Assembly: GCF_000340215.1 (NCBI RefSeq)
Contig: NW_006921532.1
Location: forward strand, 3,141,337-3,205,336
Direction of reading: 5' to 3'
Source of the DNA: Pseudocercospora fijiensis CIRAD86
Lineage: Eukaryota > Ascomycota > Dothideomycetes > Mycosphaerellales > Mycosphaerellaceae
Length of the DNA: 64,000 nt
Part shown: one piece after another, positions 45,061 through 56,900 of the stretch
Position numbering within the stretch: position 1 is the first letter of the stretch
How the letters are laid out: each line of letters starts with the position of its first letter
Notes under the pieces: generated by a model
The model's input: the letters and a program-made list of their open reading frames with translations, nothing else
Databases searched by the model: none
What the model was told of the DNA's origin: nothing
Position numbers and translations under genes: made by a program

Positions 45061-46432
45061 GCATATATACTATAAGCAACGCGTATTAGCTTGTTTCTAA
45101 CTAAGATACGGTTATATACCTAGAGGATACGCTAAGTACGGGCTACTATACAGGTTGATTACGTACCTAGCCTACTAAGGCTATATAAGCACCTTATATA
45201 CACTATAAGGATAAGGTGTTTATTAGAGCCGATCCTTAAAACACAGTAAACCTAAATTACTATAAATACTAAGCCTAGATCGGACCGACCCTACTCCGTC
45301 AAAGTCCTATATAAGAGAGCGCCGAAGTTAAAGAAGGTCGGCTTTAGGCTAATTTCGTAAATTCTAGGGTTTTAAATAAAAGTTAATTAAGCCGCTATAA
45401 CGTCTACTAACTTTTATAAACTTTTAGCTAGTTAGAGGCCTTCGGCAAGCGGAGCCGCGGCGAATCTATAGAGTACTATATACCTAGACTTTAGCGCTTT
45501 CAACTTAGTAGATATAAGGTAAAGGCCGAAGAATATAGTAGAGTAATATAGTAACGAGATTAGAGGACCGAGAAGAGTTTCTATTTATAGCAGCCGTACT
45601 ACTTCTCCTAAATACCGAATAGAAGACTACTAAGAGTATAAAAACATAATAAAGAGCACTATTATTCTCGAAGGCTAGCAAATAAAAAAGCAAACAAAGA
45701 AGTAGACTAGCTACTATACCTAAATACCGAACACCTAGTAAGCGATATACGTCTTACTACTATATTTTAGGACTTACTACGCAAACAAGCAAAAATTAGT
45801 AGGCGGCGACGCTACCGCAAGTACTACTATCTTTGCTACTACCTACACTACTACCGTAGCTACTACCGAAACTATCTAGCTTGCGATCTAGGCTCTTCTT
45901 AAGTAGGAGCCTAAGCTCCTCGTCGCGATAAAAGCAAGGGATCTAAAAGCAACGAAGTTAGTACTATATCCTATCTAGAATATAATAAGAATGTTATACC
46001 TTATAGAGACGGCAGCGAGCACAACTACGACTAGGCTTCTTAATATAGGCCTTAATACCCGCTAAATAACCCTAGTACTTAAGGCCGTCGCGATAGTAGA
46101 TATCGTACGGGCGGGCGAAACGATAGCCTAAGGTCGTTTTTATAATACGGACGACGTAGCGTAGCTACTCGTAGCGATTCGTATAGGCCGCTATAATATA
46201 TATTAGTATAATCCTTAATCGCTCGCTCGATTAGTCTAACTTACAGTCGATAGTATCCGGAGACTACTACTCTCCTATAACCTAAGTAGGCTTAGGCGTC
46301 GTACCTAGAATAGGCGGCCTAGCTAGCTAAGGGCGAGGTACGCGAGTACCTCTAGCTAGGATAGGCGGCATATTACTAACCTGCCCGCCTATTGTTAGTA
46401 CTATAGCCGGCGGAGCGAAGAAAGGGACGGCA

Positions 46433-46570
46433 GCGGCGGTAGTAGTAGTAGGAGGAGGGAGGGCGTCGGTAGTAGTAGTAGGAGAAGGAGGAGGGAGGGC
46501 GTCGGTAGTAGTAGTAGTAGGAGGAGAAGGGAGGGCGGCGGCGGTAGTAGTAGTAGGAAGAGGGAGGGCG
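46433..46570 (+). repeat. G-rich minisatellite
   Basis: About four imperfect units of 29-38 bp built from GGCGGTAGTAGTAGTAGGAG plus a GGAGGGAGGG tail. Strongly purine-rich on this strand. Confidence 0.85.
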
Positions 46571-46737
46571 GCAGTATCGAAGGCTACGGCAGTAGGGCTA
46601 ATAAAATGCTTATTCTCGCTATAGTATAGTTAGTATATATATAAACACGATAACGGCCTAGGAATATATAACTTACTTATCGCTATCGTCGTTACTACTA
46701 GCGCTAGTAGGGTTGTAGTCGTCGCTATAGTATAGTT

Positions 46738-46970
46738 AGCATCGATTAAAACAGCTAATAGAGCTAAGTAATAACTTACTTGTCGCCGCTAGTACCGAAG
46801 TTTATATCGATATTACTATATCGTAGTTAGTATCGATTAAAACAGGCAACGGAGCAAAGTAATAACTTACTCGTCGCCGCTAGTACCGAAGTTTATATCG
46901 ATATTACTATATCGTAGTTAGTATCGATTAAAACAGGCAATAGAGTAAAGCAACACTTACTCGCCGCCTT
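46738..46970 (+). repeat. 91-bp tandem repeat, about 2.5 copies
   Basis: The segment around GTACCGAAGTTTATATCG recurs at 46792 and 46883, 91 bp apart, with nearly identical flanks and a partial further unit. Confidence 0.85.
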
Positions 46971-47822
46971 GCGGCTACTACTATAGTTGCTACTATAGCG
47001 GAGGTCTATAATATATTAGCGCCTAGCGATTATAAGCAGACAAGACTAAAGATATATACGCTAGAGGAGCTAGCAGAGGAGGAGCTAGCGGAAGCTAATA
47101 GCTATTCTACGAATTAGTGCTATACCTAAGGATTAATCGACAAGCTAAAAACGTACGTTACTATACCTATAGGGGTTATAAAGAAAGTCGGACTTCGAGA
47201 TATTAGTATATTCTTATCCCGAGACGCCTAAAACTAGCATACTTCTATAGCTGCTGCTACTACTGCTGCTACTACTACTATAGCAAACGCAATCGAAGGG
47301 CGATATAGCGGCGGCGGTTACGGCGGGATACGCGCTATACGCGCGAAGTAGTAGACGGTAGAGCCCGCTCGCCCTATATACGTATTAGCAGTATTCTAAT
47401 CTCTAAATGCCTCCGAAGTTGCTAATTAATATATATATCTATACTAAAAAGAGGGTACCCCGATAGGCGGTAAAAGAACGGGCTAGCTATCTTTATTACT
47501 TTCTATACCGTTAACGTAGTTCTTATATTTAAGGTAACGTTATAGAAGAGGGTAAGAGGGTATATACGATGTCTTATAGAAGAAGAAGGAAGGAAGGAAA
47601 CGATAGAGAGAGAAGAAATATATATATAAGGCTAAGGGCGGGATAAGTTCTATTATCTATCTAAGAAGCAACGTAAAACTAACTAATAATAGTATATAAA
47701 CTTTACTACTAGGAAAATATAGGGCAAGTAAGGTAATAGCTCTACGTTTGCCCTATAAGAGTAGAATCGAAGTAAGGGTTAATACTCTGTCCGATATAAT
47801 CTTCGGGCTCTTATTAGCTAAA

Positions 47823-48085
47823 AGTTAGTAAAGGTTTCTAAAAGATGCTAAAACTTTATATAGACCGCTATCGCTCGAGGGATTAATAATAGTAAGGCCC
47901 TACTTTTTTCCGCTATTTCCTATTAACGTCGCCTATAATATCTGCCTGCTCTAATATTCGGGCCCTCGTAAGTTAGTAAAAGTTTATAAAAGATACTAAA
48001 ACTTTATATAGACCGCTACTACTTAGGGGATTAATAATAGTAAGGCCCTACTTTTCCCGTTATTTACTATTAAAGTTGCCTAGAA
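47823..48085 (+). repeat. 148-bp tandem duplication
   Basis: Two diverged copies starting at 47823 and 47971 (AGTTAGTAAA...), each with GGATTAATAATAGTAAGGCC. Confidence 0.75.
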
Positions 48086-48304
48086 TATTAACTAATTGCC
48101 CGAGAAAGGTACGGATACGCCTATAAGGTATACTCCCTAGACTACGAAGCATACGCTAACCCTATATAGGCAAGATAAAGTACAATCGCGAAGAGTTGCG
48201 TACTTACTACTAAAGGCCTTAGCGGCTTTTATTAGGTCTCCTTTAGCTTTAGCGAACATTCTCGGATTAGCTAAATACGTATATAATCCCGTCGACTATA
48301 GTCT

Positions 48305-48640
48305 TAGAGAGCAGGCCTAGCCTATCGTTTACGGAGCGCCTATCGTCTATAGTGCGCCTATCGTTTACGGAGCGCTCCTTCGCTATAGAGCGCTCTTCGA
48401 GAGTAGGCCCGTCCTATTAACTATAGAGAGCTTATCGAGAGTAGGCCTATCCTATCGATCGTAGAGTACTTATCGAGAGTAGGCCTAGCTTAGGGTTTAC
48501 GCGCGCTTCTTCGAAAGCAGGCCTAGCTTGCTATTTACGGAGCGCTTCTTCGAGAGCAGGCCTATCCTATCGACTATAGAATGCTTATCGAGAGCAGGCC
48601 CGGCTTACCGTTTATAGAGCGCTTCTTCGATAGTAGTACT
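48305..48640 (+). repeat. Degenerate tandem array, units near 50 bp
   Basis: Recurrent CGAGAGTAGGCCT and GTTTACGGAGCGC cores spaced about 45-60 bp over seven or so units. Confidence 0.7.
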
Positions 48641-48660
48641 AGCCTTAAGCTTGTACTCGT

Positions 48661-48960
48661 TAGTGTCTTAGGTAGAGTTCTAAATTCGATACTCTAACTA
48701 GCGGCGTACTTCGTTAGGGTCCTAGACCTAGACAGAGTCTTAAATTCGATACTCTAACTAGTAGCGCGCTTCGTTAGGGTCCTAGACCTAGATAGAGTCT
48801 TAAATTCGATACTCTAATAAGTAGCGCGCTTCGTTAGGGTTCTAGACCTAGATAGAGTCTTGAATTCGATACTCTAACTAGTAGCGCGCTTCGTTAGGGT
48901 CCTAGACCTAGATAGAGTCTTGAATTCGACACTCTAACTAGTAGCGCGCTTCGTTAGGGT
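48661..48960 (+). repeat. 60-bp tandem repeat, five copies
   Basis: Five consecutive units of exactly 60 bp, each ending CGCTTCGTTAGGGT or a close variant, with only a few differences per unit. The unit is 20 codons long, so a reading frame would persist across the array. Confidence 0.95.
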
Positions 48961-49630
48961 CTTAAGCGGAAGTCTTAGTAGGAGTAGCAGCCTCTACCTT
49001 CGCTTCTAATGCTTTAATTTTACTCGCTTCTACGCCGTTTGCTTATCTATATAGGCCCGAAGGTTCCCTATCGAGCGTAGTAATACCTATTACGTTAAGC
49101 TAGTGTTTATTTACTTAGTAAGGGTATTAGGACCCCTAGTCGCTACCGCCGGCTTAGTGTCTCCTAGACCGGCGCAAGTGTTATAGAAGAAAGGAGAAAG
49201 AAATATAGAAGATAGTTGCTTTTATAATAGCTGCTACACTTTACCCTATATAAACTACTTCTCGGCAATAAGCTAGATCTGCCTCTTCTACCTTAGCAGT
49301 AACAATAGCACCGAAGGGCTAGTTTGTTTACTTAGTATAGGCGGTACTAAAGGAATAGCATTAATTAAGTTAGAGGTAGCAAGAGTACTACAACCCTTGC
49401 TCCCTTAGTAGACTTAGTACCTATCGGGAGGCGTCTATAGCACTAACAAACCCTAGGCGTATATAAATAGTCTAAAACTTGCCGAAAGTTAATAAAAGTT
49501 GCCGAATAATATCTAGTCGCTAAAGGATAAACAGTCTCGAAGGTACAACCTTATAGAGAAGCGGGCGCTAGAGCTCTTACGAATCTCGCTAATCTTGCTG
49601 CTACCGCGACTAATAGTATAGCCTACTATA

Positions 49631-49960
49631 TTAGCCGGTATGCTAAAACTTTAAGTTTAGATATCCCCGCTATCTTTAGATAACGACCGCTTTGCAAGCG
49701 GCTTAAAGCTAATAAAACTTAGTAAAAGATATCGGCTATATTAGCCGATATGCTAATACTTTAACTTTAGATATTCTCGCTATCTCTAGACAACGACCGT
49801 ATTGCAAGCGGCTTAAAGCTAATAAAACTTAGTAAAAGATGTCGGCTATGTTAGCCGATATACTAATACTTTAACTTTAGATATTCTCGCTATCTCTAGA
49901 TAACGACCGTATTATAAGCGGCTAAAAGTTGCTAAAACTCGATAAACGATATCGGCTCGT
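49631..49960 (+). repeat. 110-bp tandem repeat, three copies
   Basis: TTAGCC...GATATGCTAA starts recur at 49631, 49741 and 49851. Units share CGCTATCTCTAGA and AGCGGCTTAAAGC blocks; differences include C/T before A. Confidence 0.9.
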
Positions 49961-51828
49961 TATAAATAACTAATATCCCCGAGGCCGATCGTAGCGCTAA
50001 GGGCGGTAGGGAGTAACGAATTAAGTATTAAAGTAATAATAGCAGTCGGATAGTATTATAAGGCGTATAGTAAGGGTATAATACCGAAGTAAGATCGATA
50101 TAGTGAAATTGAGCTCGATAAGAGAGTTGCTTATAAATTAGACTCCTCGCCGACCTTCTTCTATTCTCTTTCTTCTTTACCGATATATACTATCCTTGCC
50201 TTTAATACCTCGCCGTCGCAGTCGCTACTATATCTAACTAAGAACTCGACGAAATTGTAGACTTTGCGCTAGACTTTCTATCTCCCGGGGCGTAGGCGCC
50301 TCTACTATAATAGTAGCAGTAGTAGGACTAGTAGGACTAGTAGGACTAGTAGGGCGGCTCGGTTTAGGATATCGATACCCTAGACGAGTATGCCTTCTAT
50401 CTTCGCCTTATATAAGGCTATAGCTAATGTATCCTAGTATCGTTAATATAGCGGCCTTAGCGCTACTAGCTCTAGTACTATCTCGGCGTTCTAGTCTAAG
50501 TATATAGGCGCGTCGATAGCAAGACCGCTCTCGCTAAGGCCTGCCTCTTGTCTCTCTACCTCCTCCTCCGCTACCTCTAGCCTCGACTTTAGTACCTAGG
50601 GCGCTACTACCGCTAGCACTAGCACTAGTACTAGCACTAGCTTAGGCTTAGAAGAAGAAGAAGAAGAAGGGTCTAAGTAGCCTACGGATTGCGCTACGCT
50701 ACCTATAGGCCGATAAGGCCTACTATTCTAAGACTATAAAGCTATAGATAGAGAGTTCGAACGAGATATAGATTAGATTAACGTATATCGGCCGCATCGA
50801 AGAGACAGATAAAGGAGAGTTACGTACGCCTACCTATAAGCGCTATACCCGCTTAGGCTATACCTATCGTATATATACTAAGGAGGGCAAGCGGGTATAC
50901 GATAGTAGTGCCGGCAATATAAAGTGCGGCCGCTATTAATACCGCAGAGTCGGCAATTCTAAATATATAGATTCTTAAGTTGAAATAATATCCGTACCTA
51001 TATGCCTGCGATATGCCTCGTTTTCTACCTCTTATTATTTGAATCTTGCGCTCTAAGCGGCCAAATCCGATCGTTAATATCGCTGTCGTCGTTCCTCTAC
51101 CGATATATAAGATCGTATAATCCTCGCGCCTTAGCTACTATATTTTCTTCTCGACCTAAAACTCCTCTTCTAATCGGTTCGAATCTATAGCGTAGAGGAC
51201 GATAAACCCTATAGCTCCCGAGGACCCGAGGTCCTATAAACCCTACTTACAAACTTTGTAGGTTTAAGGCGCGCGGATAATACTCGAGGGGTAAAAATTA
51301 GTAGCTTAGACGGAGGGTAGGCCCGTCCGCGGCCCTACCTCGAACGAACTTTTAGCAACTTTTATTAACTTTCGGCTAATAAGACCTAAGAGCCTCTTAG
51401 TAGCGGGTGCTATACGTTAAGAAGCCCGTCTCCGAAAATTCTTATTAACTTTTAGCATTAATAACGCCGCTAGTCTAGAAGTATACGTCGCCTAACCGCA
51501 ACCTTCTTAGCCGTAAGATATACTATATCTTAAGGGCAGGGAACGTAGCTAAACATTCTATAGGTATAAACATCTAGTAACTCGACGACTTTACCCGCTA
51601 AACACGATCGCTAACGACTATCGCCTACGATATACTAGCTCGTATTGCTCTAATTAAGGCAAAATTTAAGGGCACTAGAGACTAAGCTAGTCTAGTCGTT
51701 AAGAAGCCTACAGATTATACCGGCGTCGCCGCGATAACGGTTATACTAGAATCCCGGAGCCTATAGGCTTAAGGAGCGCGGATATTACTTCTATATTTAA
51801 AGAGCTAAAAAATGGATATTAGGTACAA

Positions 51829-51899
51829 GGCTTTAGTATAATAATAAGACTTTAGCATAATAATAAGACTTTAGTATAATAATAGGACTTTAGCAAAAG
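51829..51899 (+). repeat. 19-bp tandem repeat, 3.7 copies
   Basis: Unit GACTTTAGTATAATAATAA with C/T variants at the CpA/TpA position, so the array has also been exposed to RIP. Confidence 0.9.
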
Positions 51900-51998
51900 A
51901 AGATAGCGAATTATATAAAGGTCCAAAAAGATTAAAATAGTTATTATCTAGAAGAACAACACCTCTATAAAAGGCTAACACCTAAGTAAAAGAAGATA

Positions 51999-52105
51999 GC
52001 CCCTCCGAGATTCGAACCCGGGTTACTCTAGTATAAAAGAGACATTCTCGATCGAGTATAACGCAAGTATATAGATTGTAACCGCTCTCGGATGCCTAAG
52101 TAGTG
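51999..52105 (-). ncRNA. tRNA-like relic (class II type), uncertain
   Basis: On the minus strand a good T-arm, CCGGG-TTCGAAT-CTCGG, with a B-box, stands at the 3' side, and a TCCGAGAGCGGTTA segment like a Leu/Ser-type D-arm about 80 bp upstream. The acceptor strands do not pair and no clean anticodon arm is visible. It may be a mutated tRNA gene or the head of a SINE. Confidence 0.35.
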
Positions 52106-52491
52106 CTACCTCCGGCCCTAGGAAGTCTCTACGAGTAATATAGAGCTAAGGCTAGAGGCATATAACTGCTTAATAGGCGATCTTCGAGCAATTACGCTCC
52201 GTTACTATACCGTAGAGCGTAATTAACTACTATACTAAAGGGCCTAATTAGATAATAGCAAGGCTATATAGTGCCTATATTAATGTCCCTTATCTACGGC
52301 AATATCGACAAGTTAAACAAGTCCTATAGCCCTAAGGAGATTAAGGGATTAGGTTAAGGAACTTACCCTAGGCAGCTTCGGTTATTACCTTATTCGCCTT
52401 ATAGAATAGGCCGATATTAATTAGTACTTATCTACGAGAAGTTAAATAATAACCTTAAGTCTAAAACAACTAGCAAATTCCCGTAATAGAT

Positions 52492-52688
52492 TATAAGAAG
52501 GGTATATTAGTAGGTAGATAGGGTAGTAGTAGGTATAGGTAGTATTCGATAGAGATCTAAGAGGAGAGGGAGGAAGGTAGGCTAGTTAGCCTAACGCTAA
52601 GCGCTAAGCCCTGCCTAAGGCATTAAGACCCTAGCTTTACTCGAGCCTAGTTATATACCAATTACGTGTAACCTCTTTAGTCCTAACA
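52492..52688 (-). repeat. 3' LTR of gypsy copy 1
   Basis: 197 bp, matches 59421-59626 and, inverted, 60157-60353. Outer flank TAGAT. Confidence 0.9.
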
Positions 52689-53929
52689 TACGCTTCCCTT
52701 CTAAAGGCCGCGCCCTCGTAGCCGGTCTATGTTCTATTCTCAACCTCTATCGCTACTAACTTAGCGGGTCTAGTAAGCTTCTTAGTCCGCGCTAACTTAA
52801 ATACGCAATTACCGATTATATAACTATATTAAACCTTACCTCTAACACAATACAATGTCTAACTCTAACTGCGCTATCCTCGTATACAATAAAGTAATAT
52901 ATAACCGCGAGAATTAAGGGCCTTCGACTAATTATAATACGAGCGCGTCTTCCCTGCTATAATAGGTAGACGTACGAGGTATTATAGTACTACCTCCGCT
53001 CTAAGTAATATCGTTCCGAGTTCTTTGCGTCTACTCTAAAAGACCTAGCTATGTCCGCTTCCGAGGGTTGTTCTTATTATTCCGAGGGCTATTATTGTTC
53101 GTAGTTTCGCTAGCCCTAATTAGTTAGGTTTAGTAGCCTTCAATTGTTAATCTTATCTTATCTTTTCCGAAAAAACACAGCTCGTCTAGTTTCTATAGGT
53201 AAAGGCTATTATAAGTATAGTAGTAGAGGTTCGCCTCGCTTAAAGGGTTAGATAGATCGAGGAGTAACCTATTGTCCGCAAGATCGACCCTAGCTAGCTT
53301 AGCTCTATAGTTTTGCCCTTAGTTAGTCTATTAGTCGCTTAATCTTTTAGGTAGCTTAAAGTTTTGACTTAGCCTTAAAGTTTTAATCAAAGTTTTAATT
53401 AAAGGTGCCTTAGGCTCGTAGTATAGGTAAGATTGTGTCTGTAGGCGTAGTAATAATAGCAAGTAATATTAATAATAGCGGCGCTAGTCGCCTTAGCGCT
53501 AACTTTACCTTCTTCTAATTTCCTTCTTTAACTAATAACAACTCGGCAATACCGTTACTAATATAGCCGTATCCTTCCTTTCTTAAATAGCAATATACTC
53601 CGCAATACTGTTACTAATATAGCCGCGCCGGCCGCGCCGTCCTTCGCTAGCTCGTAGCGCGACGCTATTATCTTTACTACCGTTATTCGTACGCGCGCGC
53701 GTATCGCCCTTATCGATCGCTTAGGCCTTAAGGCCTCGATAGAATAAAGGAATAAAAGGGGGCGCTAAGAGAAGGGTCTTATAGGGTACGCTAGTAAAGA
53801 GGTGGATTCTATAGTAGTATAGTCTTATTGTCCTTTGTTGCTAATAATTGCTTGCCTCTAATTAGTTAACTAATAGCACCCCGGGGATAGCATTAATCCT
53901 AGGCCTTAATAGTAACATTATAAGCTTTT

Positions 53930-56900
53930 AGCCTTCTTCTTGTTCTTTACGCTAGTCTAATACTTATCTAATAACTCGGTTATATCCTTAAAGGAACCTT
54001 TAGCTTCCTATAAGTCCTATTTAGGTAAATAGCCTTACTATCTTAATAGGTACTCCTTCGTGCCCTGCCTAGTCCGATGCTTTAGGATACGTTCTATAGA
54101 CTATAGCTCTTTACTATTAGCTAAGACTTCTTCTAACTTAGTAGGCGCTTAATCGCCTTCGCGCTAGTAGTATAGTTTAAGGAGGGAGATATAGAAGGTG
54201 TTATAGATAGTGTAATAAGGTAGGAGCTATAACTAGTAGGCCTAGCTATTGCCCTTCGGTTCTCGGATGCGAAATAGGCTAATGTATCTTAGTACGAGCT
54301 TAGGCCTTGTTTTACTATTAGGTAATAGGTGTTTGCGGATGCGGAGGTTCTTAGTACTTAGCATAACTATGTCGCCTTGTTTAAAGGTTATTAGCGTATA
54401 GTGCTTGTCGTAGTAGGTCTTTTAGTACTCTTAAGCCTTTATTAACTTCTCGGCTATCTTAGTATAGATTTCTCGCATCTTCTAAACCCTCTTAATAGCC
54501 GCTAGTGTTTCGGGTACTTAACGCGCTTCCCTTTCCTTGCGCTCGGCCTCGAGCGAGGTAAATAGGTCTTATAGTAAGGCAGCGTTCTAGCCTATTATAG
54601 CAAAATAAGGGGAGATCTTAGTAGATGAGTGGACACTGTTATTGTATACGAATTCGGCTAGTTATAGGAGGTTAACCTAGTCCTTAGGGTTCTTATTAAT
54701 GTAACTGCGCAGGTACTGCTATAGGGTAGCATTCTGCCTCTCTATTTGACCGTTAGTCTATAGATAGAAGGCTATTAATAGCCGATGCTTTAGTCTTAGC
54801 TATAGGCATATTTCGCTCTAATAGTGCGATATAAATGTCGTGCCCCTATCGGAGACTATCCCCTTAGGGGTTCCCTAATAGGTATAGAAGATGTTAGTCT
54901 ATAGCGCCTTAGCTAGGTTAATAGCTGTCTAATCCTTTCGGGTAGGAATGTAACGAGCGCCCTTAGTAAACCGGTCTACGACAACTAGGATAGCATTATA
55001 TATATCCTTGCTTCCCTTACGCTTAGCAGGCGGAAGGCCTATAATAAAATCTATTATAAGCTTAGCGAATAGCTTCTTTAGAACAGGGAGTAAAGACAAC
55101 TCGCCAAATAGTAAGTGCTTTAGTGCTTTAACTCGTTAATATACAGTACACGTGTTTACGTAGTCCTTTATATCCCGCTTACTATTTAGCTAGTAGTATA
55201 TACGCGATAGTAGCTCGTACGACCTCTCTATACTATAGTAACCGGCAAGCTCGCTATTATAGTGTCGCTTAAGAAGTTCTTATCGGATCGAATGTTTAGT
55301 AGGGACATAGTATCTGCCCTTAAACTTTAAATAACCTTTGTTATCGATCGACTAGTTATTACTCTTACTAGATCGAGTCTTTCGCTTACTTATAAGCTTA
55401 TCGATACGTTTAGTAGCAAAGGCGTCCCTCTGCTAAGCACGTAACAGCTTATCTATAAACGATTAACTATCCCTATTTGTAAGGTTATTTAATAGCACCC
55501 TCGCTGTTAAACGAGGTACGTATTATATGCATCTAATAGTACTAGTAGCCGGATTAACTACATTAGTGCTTTAATCGCTGTTACTATATATAGCGATATC
55601 GACTAGGGAGTTATTATAACTTCTCCTATCTATATCCTTAGCCCTTGCCTTAATACGTACTATTAATATAGTAAGAGTATTAATATGCTTTAAGCCGTCG
55701 CGGAGTCCGGTAAGCCGCTTATCCTACGCGTGCTTATTAATAATACGGGCTATAGCAATCTTATGCTGCAGGGTTAGAAACAAAGAATTAATGTATTAGG
55801 TCTCGCTATCGTAATTAGGTCGCCTCGATAGGCTATCGGTAGGGTTACTTACGCCTAGCTAGTATAACACATTAAAATCAAACCCGGCGAGGTAGACGGC
55901 CTATCTAGCCTATCGACCTATAACCCTAGTAACCTTAGTAATGCTACGGAGGTTGTTATAGTCTGTGTAGACCTAAATAGTGTACTATATACTATCGAGA
56001 TAGTGCCTCTAATGCTTAAAGGCCTCGATAATAGCTAGGAGCTCTTGCTCGTAGGTCTCGTAGCGACGCTCTATATCGATTATCTTTCGTAAAAAGAAGG
56101 CAATTAGGTGCTAGTAATAGTCCTTATCTGATTGCTATAACATAATAGCCGATATAGCGAACTGTAAAGCGTTAGTCTTAATACGGATCTGCTTGCTTAG
56201 TACAAAATAGTGCAATAAGGGGACTTTAGTAAATCGCTTCTTTAGACCGTTAAAAGCGGCTTGTGTCTTGTTAGTCTATTTGAATTCTCTAGACGGGTTA
56301 GCCTTAGTTTTAGTAAGCTTAGTTAGGGGCATTATATGCCGTAAATAGCCCTTAATAAAGCGGCGGTAGAAATTAGCGAAGCCGAGGAACGATTAAAGCT
56401 CCTTAATAGACGTAGGAACAGGCTATTTAGTAATTGTTTTAATCCGATTAGGATTAGCCTTAATACCCTCGGTTAATACGAGGAAGCTAAGGAATAACAC
56501 CTCTTTAGTAGCAAAGGTGCATTTAGAAGGTTTGCAATATAGTCTATAAGCTCGTAGGCGGTCGAGGACCTTACGTACTACGGCCTAGTGCTCTACAATA
56601 TTAGGTAAATAGGTATAAACTAGGATGTTATCTAGGTAAACTATACAAAGGTGGTCTAATAGGCCTAATAGGGCCCGATTAATATAGGACTAGAATGTTA
56701 TAGGGGCATTAGCTAGCCCGAATAGCATAACTAAATACTCGAAATAGCTATAGCGGGTATAGAAGGCTGTTTTCTATTTATTACCTTTACGGATACGGAT
56801 GCGGTAGTATACATCCTTAATGTCTAATATAGTGTAGTAGTAGGCACTAGAGAGGCGATCGAGGGTCTTATTAATAAGCGGAAGTAGACAACGGTCCTTA

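Larger units (their letters stand above)
45061..52486. other. RIP-mutated repeat mosaic without an assignable element
   Basis: About 7.4 kb with scarce CpA/TpG and abundant TpA. No transposase, reverse transcriptase or LTR could be recognised. A minus-strand stretch at about 46290-45880 reads protein-like (YRFARPYDIYYRDGLKY, then CARCRLYKV) but I cannot name it. Several tandem arrays, listed separately, lie inside. It may be a heap of old elements or a single large decayed one. Confidence 0.6.

Noticed and set aside
52200..52486. Continuation of the Argonaute (MID-PIWI) left of gypsy copy 1
   Set aside because: All three minus-strand frames were read and no PIWI-type motif was found; a claim is not supported.
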